Assembly (NCBI GenBank): GCA_900759335.1
Contig: CAAEUX010000004.1
Location: 47,137-111,136, forward strand
Source of the DNA: an uncultured Collinsella sp.
GTDB lineage: Bacteria; Actinomycetota; Coriobacteriia; Coriobacteriales; Coriobacteriaceae
Length of the DNA: 64,000 nt
Direction of reading: 5' to 3'
Part shown: positions 53,456-59,189 of the stretch, piece by piece
How positions within the stretch are numbered: the stretch's first letter is position 1
Layout: every line of letters starts with the position of its first letter
Position numbers and translations under genes: made by a program
The notes under the pieces: generated by a model
Seen by the model: the letters and a program-made list of their open reading frames with translations, nothing else
Databases searched by the model: none
What the model was told of the DNA's origin: nothing

Positions 53456-54124
53456 ATGGCAGCAGCTTTTTCCCATGTGATCTTTGATCTGGACGGCACC
53501 ATCCTCAACACGCTCGAGGATCTGGCGGCCGCCGGCAACCATACCTGCGAGATGCACGGCTGGCCCACGTTCGCCGTAGACGAGTACCGCTACAAGGTGG
53601 GAAACGGCATGCTCAAGCTGGTCGAACGCTTTATGCCTGCCGAGTATGCGGGCGACAGCCGTATGTTTGAGCAAACGCTTGCCGAGTTTAGGGCTTACTA
53701 CGGCGAGCACAAGGAGGACCACACCGCCCCCTATGCCGGTACGATCGAGATGCTCGACCGCCTGCGCGCCGCGGGCGTGCAGCTTGCCGTGCTCACTAAC
53801 AAGGACCACGTCTCGGCGGCTCCGCTTATCGAGAAGTATTTTGGTTCCGAGCGCTTTGCGCTGGTGCAGGGCCGCGTCGATGCGTTTCCGCCCAAGCCCG
53901 AAGCGCCCGTCACACTGCATGTGATGGAAGAGCTAGGCGCCGATCCGTCGACCACGCTCTATGTGGGCGATTCCAATGTCGATATCCTGACCGGTCACAA
54001 CGCCGGCCTTAAGAGTGCGGGCGTCAGCTGGGGCTTCCGCGGCCGCGCAGAGCTGGAAGCCGCCGGCGCCGACTACGTGGTGGACACCCAGGACGAGCTC
54101 GCAGCGCTGATCCTGGGCGAGTAA
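53456..54124 (+). CDS. gph: HAD-family phosphatase, phosphoglycolate phosphatase-like
   Basis: A 222-residue HAD enzyme. Motif I is HVIFDLDGTILNTLEDL, motif II LAVLTNKDHVSA, the lysine is in PKPEAP and motif III is LYVGDSNVDILTGHNAG. A four-helix cap follows motif I. It dephosphorylates phosphoglycolate or another small phosphoester. The start MAAAFSH follows GGGAG; five residues upstream are possible but less likely. It is downstream of hypE by about 100 bases. Confidence 0.85.
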   Translation: MAAAFSHVIFDLDGTILNTLEDLAAAGNHTCEMHGWPTFAVDEYRYKVGNGMLKLVERFMPAEYAGDSRMFEQTLAEFRAYYGEHKEDHTAPYAGTIEMLDRLRAAGVQLAVLTNKDHVSAAPLIEKYFGSERFALVQGRVDAFPPKPEAPVTLHVMEELGADPSTTLYVGDSNVDILTGHNAGLKSAGVSWGFRGRAELEAAGADYVVDTQDELAALILGE

Positions 54125-54165
54125 CGAGCGACACTGCTTAACGCAGCTGCGACAATTCTTCCGCG

Positions 54166-54336
54166 CGGAAAGCGCATCCCGTTTCGGAGCTCCGGAATGG
54201 GATGCGCTTTCCGTTTGAGGCGCGTCGGGGAAACCGCATCCCGTTTTGGAGCAATATTCCGGGTCGCACTTTCCGCTACCCGCCCCATCTGGAAACCGCG
54301 ACCCACTATTCGGCCAAAAACCGGGTCGCGGTTTCC
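54166..54336. repeat. Three REP-like palindromes, second cluster
   Basis: Units at 54166-54213, 54227-54275 and 54290-54336, the same family as at 39141 and 15946. The first is cggaaagcgcatccc / gggatgcgctttccg. Stems differ between units, with matching changes on both arms (gcgcatccc, ccgcgaccc). Confidence 0.8.
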
Positions 54337-54356
54337 CGAGCATTCGATGCAGCATT

Positions 54357-54455
54357 GGTGCAAGGAGTGTCCCTAACTGCCGGCGGAAAAGGAACGTCCC
54401 CAAGTGCCGCAAGAGTGTCCCTTTTGACTAGTCATTTAAGAACGTCCCCAATGAC
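54357..54455. repeat. GTCCC-motif repeat cluster, locus 2
   Basis: Near-identical to 34293-34396 over long stretches: caaggagtgtccc, ggaacgtccccaagtgcc, gactag-catttaagaacg, tccccaatg. It is followed by composite element 2. Confidence 0.7.
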
Positions 54456-54632
54456 TACCATGGCAACGCCGTTGTTTTGGCAACGACAGCGAGCGGTCGC
54501 CAGAGCGAACAAATTGGCATGAAAAAGGCGAGGCATAGACCTTCTGGTCATGCCTCGCCTTTTGAATGACAAATTGTCGTCCTGGGCGGCGCGCAGCGTC
54601 AACTGGTTACGCGGTTCGTAGAACCGCGTAAC
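54456..54632 (-). repeat. Composite 3' element, copy 2 (behind the lipoprotein gene)
   Basis: Hairpin A (54606-54632, identical to copy 1) lies 4 bases past the lipoprotein stop. Hairpin B (54522-54563) has the stem ggcgaggcat with its partner changed to match (atgcctcgcc), the invariant gaccttctggtc inside, and a T run on the minus strand. The flanking block gcaacgacagcgagcg is conserved. Confidence 0.85.
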
Positions 54633-54636
54633 TCCC

Positions 54637-55194
54637 CTAGCTCATCATGGCATTCATCATCTCGTTGGTTGCGGAATCGTCAGCAGACCACTCGCCGTCG
54701 TCATTGCAGGAGTACTTGAAGGCGACCTTGGTGTCCTTGGTCTTAGCAGCCTTGGTCACATCGACCATAACCTGACCGGCCATCTTGTACAGCTCGTCAT
54801 CGGAAGGCATCGAATCGAGCGCGGCGACCTTCTCCTGGTACTGAGTGGCAAAATCCTCAACGATCTGGTTCATGGACTTGCAGGTAATGGTGACCTCGGT
54901 AGTTGCGGTGCCCTTGTCCTCGTCGACCGTCACGTCGCCGATCTTGTAGTCAAAGCCCTCGAGATAGCTCTTGGCGTACTCCTTGGGATCGATGCCCAGC
55001 TGCTCGAACTCGTCACCCGAGGCCTCTTCCAGACCGGCGAGAAAGTCGTCGCCACCGTTCTTGACCTCGTCAAACTGCGTCGTAAGATCCTCGGTGATGA
55101 GCTCCTCAACCGAAGGACCTCCGCAGCCGGAAAGCACAACCACGCACGCGACCAGAACAGCCATCAGGGGCGCAAGCAGCAGCTTCTTCTTCAT
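54637..55194 (-). CDS. Secreted lipoprotein of unknown function
   Basis: A 185-residue lipoprotein with signal peptide MKKKLLLAPLMAVLVACVVV and lipobox LSGC, followed by an acidic helical domain (SVEELITEDLTTQFDEVKNG) and a two-domain layout like DUF5105-type lipoproteins (VTVDEDKGTATTEVTITCKS, then KVAFKYSCNDDGEWS). No binding function can be assigned. GGGAGG precedes the start; an eight-residue extension is unlikely. Confidence 0.8.
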   Translation of the reverse strand: MKKKLLLAPLMAVLVACVVVLSGCGGPSVEELITEDLTTQFDEVKNGGDDFLAGLEEASGDEFEQLGIDPKEYAKSYLEGFDYKIGDVTVDEDKGTATTEVTITCKSMNQIVEDFATQYQEKVAALDSMPSDDELYKMAGQVMVDVTKAAKTKDTKVAFKYSCNDDGEWSADDSATNEMMNAMMS

Positions 55195-55373
55195 GACATT
55201 CCTCCCAACAAGCGGCACCGCGCTTCCCGACGCGGTGCACGTCGTAACAATAAGGCCATACTAGCCGCTAACGAACACCCCCGGCAAAGCAAAGGCGCAG
55301 TCGGCTCGATTTAACGTCCAAACGGTTTACCGGTCCGCCCAACGCGCAATAAAACGTTCCGCCGCATTGTAAT

Positions 55374-55406
55374 AAAAAAGGGTGGTCGGACAATTCGACC
55401 ACCCTT
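55374..55406 (-). terminator. Terminator of crr
   Basis: On the minus strand aagggtggtcg pairs with cgaccaccctt around aattgtc, followed by tttttt. Confidence 0.88.
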
Positions 55407-55429
55407 GCACATCCTTTGGATGTCGCAGT

Positions 55430-55966
55430 TTACTTGCGGACGACCTTAACGATGGCGTCACCAGCAGCGACGGCAGACTCGGCCTCGACGGTAAGCTCGA
55501 CGTCGGCGAACTCGGCGGTGTTGGACACAGCCACGACGACGCAGTCCTTGTAGCCGGCAGCAGCGATCTTGGCGCGGTCGATCTTGAGCAAGGGCTGGCC
55601 GGCCTTCACGACGTCGTCGGCCTTGACGAAGCCCTCGAAGCCGTCACCGTTCATGTTGACGGTATCGACACCAACGTGCACCAGGACCTCGATGCCGCTA
55701 TCGGACTGCAGGCCCACGGCGTGACCCATGGTGACGGTCACCTTGCCGTCGCAGGGAGCGTAGACCAGATCGTCCTCGGGCCACACGGCGCAGCCCTTGC
55801 CCAGAACCTCGCCACCAAAGACGGGATCGGGCACGTCGGCCATCTTGATGACCTTGCCCTTGACGGGCGAGCACAGCACGTCGGCGCCGGCAGAAGCAGA
55901 GATGGAGGCCGGAGCAGCGGCAGCCGCGGGCTCAGCCTTCTTCTTGAACATATCAAACAGACCCAT
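55430..55966 (-). CDS. crr: Glucose-type PTS EIIA component
   Basis: A 178-residue stand-alone EIIA(Glc). After a flexible Ala-rich start (MGLFDMFKKKAEPAAAA) the beta-barrel domain has CSPVKGKVIKMADVPDPVFG, CDGKVTVTMGHAVGLQSDSG and the phosphorylated histidine in GIEVLVHVGVDTVNMNGDGF. It phosphorylates partner IIBC permeases and may also signal carbon status. AGAGGAG precedes the ATG. No IIBC gene lies nearby. Confidence 0.92.
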   Translation of the reverse strand: MGLFDMFKKKAEPAAAAAPASISASAGADVLCSPVKGKVIKMADVPDPVFGGEVLGKGCAVWPEDDLVYAPCDGKVTVTMGHAVGLQSDSGIEVLVHVGVDTVNMNGDGFEGFVKADDVVKAGQPLLKIDRAKIAAAGYKDCVVVAVSNTAEFADVELTVEAESAVAAGDAIVKVVRK

Positions 55967-56311
55967 ACGTTTTCTCCTCTTGATTAAGCGCAACGTTGTG
56001 CGCATGCCTACGGTAATTATAGTGCCAAATGGTTCAAATGCTAAGGTGGGGACTCGAATCGCGAGCCCTTCCCGGTAGCGCTCGTGGGACGAGCATCTCC
56101 TTTGCATCGCGGGTCGATAAGCCGAATATCGCCTGCGCACGGGACGGGCAGAAGCGGGCGCGCCAAACCCGGCACTTCTTTTCGCTCTCGAGTCCTGTCG
56201 CCGCCTTGTCCCTAACACTTCCTGACAACGACCGAAGCGTGCCAAAATAAACCTGTCCCTTTTTGGTAGGTTTGGCGAGTGTGGATTTTTGGACGCTTAA
56301 CTAGCGAACGT
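55967..56311. other. Non-coding gap between crr and the fic region
   Basis: About 345 bases. The only structure seen is ccaaaataaacctgtccctttttgg at 56242-56266, an exact copy of one arm of the nikR-hypF inverted repeat. Several open frames here lack ribosome sites and coding character. Confidence 0.5.
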
Positions 56312-56363
56312 GGATAATCTCCCACTTTGAGGCCGTCACCGAGCCAAAAACGGGAGATTATCC
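56312..56363. repeat. ggataatctccc palindrome, left of fic
   Basis: ggataatctccc, 28 bases, then gggagattatcc. The centre (actttgag..gccaaaaac) is nearly the same as in the copy at 57751-57802 on the other side of fic, in the same orientation. Confidence 0.85.
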
Positions 56364-56448
56364 GCTCTCATTTTGGATAACCCCCCCCCTGTACCAAGCC
56401 GAGCTCCATGGTCAAGTAATAACGACTTCTCATCATTAGATTGTTTAC

Positions 56449-56496
56449 ATCAATTCTAATAACTATTTAATCCTTAAACTCGTTATTAGAATTGAT
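56449..56496 (+). promoter_or_regulatory. 15-bp perfect inverted repeat in the fic promoter region
   Basis: atcaattctaataac and gttattagaattgat are separated by 18 bases. Half-sites containing taataacga recur at 56417-56426 and 56506-56516. It is a probable operator for autoregulation; the C-terminal winged helix of the Fic protein is the natural candidate binder. Confidence 0.65.
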
Positions 56497-56545
56497 ATGA
56501 TTAGCCTAATAACGAGTTTCCGGCACTAAAGATATGGAGGGCGCG

Positions 56546-57718
56546 ATGCAAATCGAGGAGAACGGCCAGGGAACGCTCCGCAATAATCTATCGGGGAAAT
56601 TGGCTTACTATTCGTTTTTTCCAACGCCCTTGCAATCATTGAGGCAGCTAAACCTCACCGAGGAAACCTATCGCACGCTTTCCGCATGCTCACGAAAGCT
56701 TGGAGAGCTTGAAGGCATGCTCTACTTTGTTCCCAACGCCGACATGTATCTGACAATGTATGTGCGCAAAGAAGCACTCCTTTCTTCGCAAATTGAGGGA
56801 ACCCAGTGCACGTTTGACGACCTACTTAGTCCATCGCAAACACAACTCCATCATAAAGATGTCGCAGACGTCGTGAATTACGTCCGTGCTGTCGACCGCG
56901 GCGTAGAACTGCTCAAAAAGATGCCCTTGTGCACGAGACTTCTTAGGCAAGTTCATGCGGTCCTGCTGGACGGAGTGCGCGGAACGGAGAAGAATCCAGG
57001 CGAGCTGCGCTCCTCACAAAACTGGATTGGCCCCTCAGGCTGCACCATTGCAACCGCATCGTTTGTCCCTCCAAACATTGAAGATTTGAGTAACACGCTC
57101 CAGGACCTCGAACGCTTTATCAATGAGCCTCAAGTCGAAATGGATCCGATTGTGCGGGCGGCGCTCGTCCATTACCAATTTGAAACTGCCCATCCATTCC
57201 TAGACGGAAACGGTCGCCTGGGCAGGCTTCTCATTACACTTATGCTCATCAATGATGGCGTTCTTCATTCTTGCTTGTTCTATCCATCGTTCCAGTTCAA
57301 GAAAAATCGAAGCGAGTACTACCGGCAACTCACATCCGTAAGGGAGAGAGGCACTTACGAGGAATGGATAGAGTTTTTCTGCAACAGTCTTCTCGAGAGT
57401 GCGAAGGACTCGGTAGGGTCTTTAAAAAACCTTGTTGACCTCCATAACCGTTCCACAGCAACCATTACCGAAAATCTCGGAAGGACTGCTGCAAACGGGC
57501 AAAGGCTGTTGGGCATTCTTGAAGAGCACCCCATCGTCGACACCGCATTCATCGCTGCCCAACTCGATATCGGCAGAAGTACCGCGAGCTCGCTCGTCAA
57601 ATCATTTGAAGAATTGGGTATCCTCCGTCCGCTCGACGAGTCAAGACAGAGATACCGGCAGTACGGGTATGAAGAGTATCTTTCGATTCTCAGGGAAGAC
57701 GCCGAGCCGATTAGATAG
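56546..57718 (+). CDS. Fic-domain protein with C-terminal winged helix
   Basis: A 390-residue Fic protein. The active motif is HPFLDGNGRLGRLLITL at about residue 215, and the N-terminal inhibitory helix motif is LSSQIEGTQCTFDDL (S-x-x-x-E-G) near residue 75, so it is of the self-inhibited class. The C-terminus (IVDTAFIAAQLDIGRSTASS) forms a winged helix-turn-helix. Fic enzymes usually transfer AMP to Ser/Thr/Tyr of target proteins. The start MQIEENG has GGAGGG ahead; a Met four codons earlier overlaps it. The gene is AT-richer than its neighbours and lies between two palindromic repeats, which suggests acquisition. Confidence 0.88.
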   Translation: MQIEENGQGTLRNNLSGKLAYYSFFPTPLQSLRQLNLTEETYRTLSACSRKLGELEGMLYFVPNADMYLTMYVRKEALLSSQIEGTQCTFDDLLSPSQTQLHHKDVADVVNYVRAVDRGVELLKKMPLCTRLLRQVHAVLLDGVRGTEKNPGELRSSQNWIGPSGCTIATASFVPPNIEDLSNTLQDLERFINEPQVEMDPIVRAALVHYQFETAHPFLDGNGRLGRLLITLMLINDGVLHSCLFYPSFQFKKNRSEYYRQLTSVRERGTYEEWIEFFCNSLLESAKDSVGSLKNLVDLHNRSTATITENLGRTAANGQRLLGILEEHPIVDTAFIAAQLDIGRSTASSLVKSFEELGILRPLDESRQRYRQYGYEEYLSILREDAEPIR

Positions 57719-57750
57719 GCATCGCAACCCAGGCAAATTAAAGCGAGCGC

Positions 57751-57802
57751 GGATAATCTCCCACTTTGAGCCCGCACACAGGCCAAAAACGGGAGATTAT
57801 CC
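57751..57802. repeat. ggataatctccc palindrome, right of fic
   Basis: The direct repeat of the unit at 56312-56363: same arms, 28-base centre with a few changes. It starts 32 bases after the fic stop. Confidence 0.85.
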
Positions 57803-57811
57803 ACGCTCATT

Positions 57812-57846
57812 CCTGAGTAGTCATTTATGAACGTCCCCAATGACTA
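57812..57846. repeat. GTCCC-motif repeat, locus 3
   Basis: A short version of the cluster seen at 34293 and 54357: gagtagtcatttatgaacg, tccccaatgactag. Composite element 3 follows directly. Confidence 0.6.
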
Positions 57847-58073
57847 GTCCGGCAACGCCGATGTTTCGGCAACGACAGCGAGCGAGCCGCATTCGGAGCA
57901 AGACGACGCCGCAGGTAGAGAACGGACAGCGAGCGGGTCGCATTTGAGACAAGGTGACGTGAAACGAAAGGGCGCTGACCTTCTGGTCGCGCCCTTGAAG
58001 TTGAACGTCAGATTGTCCAAATGCGGCCCGCGCAGCGTCGAGCAGTTACGGCGTTTGGTAAAACGCCGTAACT
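57847..58073 (-). repeat. Composite 3' element, copy 3 (behind pyrE)
   Basis: Hairpin A is agttacggcgttt/aaacgccgtaact (58044-58056 with 58061-58073), overlapping the pyrE stop by two bases. Compared with copies 1 and 2, both arms have changed together. Hairpin B (57968-57996) has the stem aagggcgc/gcgccctt and the same gaccttctggtc core. The blocks cagcgtcgag, cagattgtc and gacagcgagcg are shared with the other copies. Confidence 0.85.
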
Positions 58074-58752
58074 AACGTGCTCCGTACTGCTCGTAGTAGG
58101 CGTCGATGGCGGTCTTGAGCTCGTCATCGATGACGACCTTGCCGTCAATCTCGTGGTTGTAGAGGGTCTCGACGACCTCGGCCATGGAAACGATGCTCGC
58201 GACGGGGAAACCGTACTTTGCCTCGATCTCCTTCTGAGCGGTGGTCACACCGCCCTTGCCGACCTCCATGCGGTTGAGGGACACGATCAGGCCCTTGATC
58301 TCGACATCGGCAGCAGCCTTGACCTTAGGATAGGTCTCGTCGATGGACTTGCCGCTGGTGGTGACGTCCTCGACCATGACCACACGGTCGCCGTCCTTGG
58401 GCTCATAACCCAGCAGGTTGCCCTTATCGGCACCGTGGTCCTTGGCCTCCTTGCGGTCGCAGCAGTACTTGACCTCCTTGCCGTACAGCTCGTGGTAGGC
58501 AATTGCGGTCACGACGGCCAGCGGAATGCCCTTGTAGGCCGGTCCAAACAGCACATCAAAGTCGTCGCCGAAGTTATCGTGGATGGCTTGGGCGTAATAC
58601 TCGCCCAGCTTCTTGAGCTGATAGCCCGTCACGTAAGCGCCGGCGTTCATAAAGAACGGGGACTGACGGCCGCTCTTGAGCGTAAAGCTGCCGAACTTAA
58701 GAACGTCGGACTCGACCATGAACTTGATGAACTCTTGCTTGTAAGCCTCCAT
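58072..58752 (-). CDS. pyrE: Orotate phosphoribosyltransferase
   Basis: A 226-residue PyrE: FGSFTLKSGRQSPFFMNAGA, DVLFGPAYKGIPLAVVTAIA and the PRPP loop DRVVMVEDVTTSGKSIDETY. It makes OMP from orotate and PRPP in pyrimidine synthesis. It is a single minus-strand gene, divergent from the leader/P-type ATPase unit, with the composite 3' element at its end. Confidence 0.95.
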   Translation of the reverse strand: MEAYKQEFIKFMVESDVLKFGSFTLKSGRQSPFFMNAGAYVTGYQLKKLGEYYAQAIHDNFGDDFDVLFGPAYKGIPLAVVTAIAYHELYGKEVKYCCDRKEAKDHGADKGNLLGYEPKDGDRVVMVEDVTTSGKSIDETYPKVKAAADVEIKGLIVSLNRMEVGKGGVTTAQKEIEAKYGFPVASIVSMAEVVETLYNHEIDGKVVIDDELKTAIDAYYEQYGAR

Positions 58753-58882
58753 GCGGGCTCCTCTCGTAATCGCGTACGTGCTCTTCAGTTTAGCGCAGGC
58801 GAGGCGTCGATGTGGGCGTGCTTTGGAGCCACGGCATTCTGTAAAGGCTTTGTCAGGGGGAATGGTTTTCCGAACAATGGGG

Positions 58883-58911
58883 TTGACATGGCAAACCCCC
58901 TCATCAAGAAT
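58883..58911 (+). promoter_or_regulatory. Sigma-70-type promoter upstream of the P-type ATPase unit
   Basis: ttgaca (perfect -35) is followed by 17 bases and aagaat (4 of 6 matches to a -10). Transcription would start near 58918, giving a leader of about 270 bases before the ATPase. Confidence 0.55.
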
Positions 58912-58978
58912 ACGGGCGGATTAAAAAGGGGTACGAGATACCCAAAGCGCGCTGCGCTCAGCCTTTAGGAGGTGTGCC

Positions 58979-59050
58979 ATGGAAGGCAGTCCTAGTCGAA
59001 AAACCCGCATGTCGCCCTCGGCACGCCGCGAGGACTCCGCACACGCATAA
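58979..59050 (+). CDS. Candidate 23-residue leader peptide
   Basis: AGGAGG lies seven bases before ATG and encodes MEGSPSRKTRMSPSARREDS AHA, then TAA. It lies between a promoter and the MgtA-like ATPase gene, within the long 5' leader. It contains prolines and many arginines. In Salmonella a short proline-rich leader peptide (MgtL) tunes mgtA by ribosome stalling, so a similar role is possible; there is no sequence match to MgtL. A hairpin (59072-59099) follows its stop. Confidence 0.4.
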   Translation: MEGSPSRKTRMSPSARREDSAHA

Positions 59051-59071
59051 ACGCCACCGGCAGATCGCCAA

Positions 59072-59099
59072 AACCACCACAAAGGCGCGCTGCACCCTT
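59072..59099 (+). promoter_or_regulatory. Leader hairpin before the ATPase gene
   Basis: ccacaaagg pairs with cctttgtgg around a 10-base loop. It lies between the candidate leader peptide and the ATPase ribosome site, and resembles the repeat at 31622-31654. Confidence 0.45.
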
Positions 59100-59189
59100 T
59101 GTGGGCTCAAGAGCTTGACGTGAGCGACATCTAGGTTTTTTGAAGCAAATACGACACGTACGCTAACTCCCCTCAACAAGGAGGACCCT

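Noticed and set aside
56040..56100. tRNA-like stretch with a ttcgagtcccc T-loop on the minus strand
   Set aside because: The flanking bases do not pair as T or acceptor stems and no anticodon arm is present.
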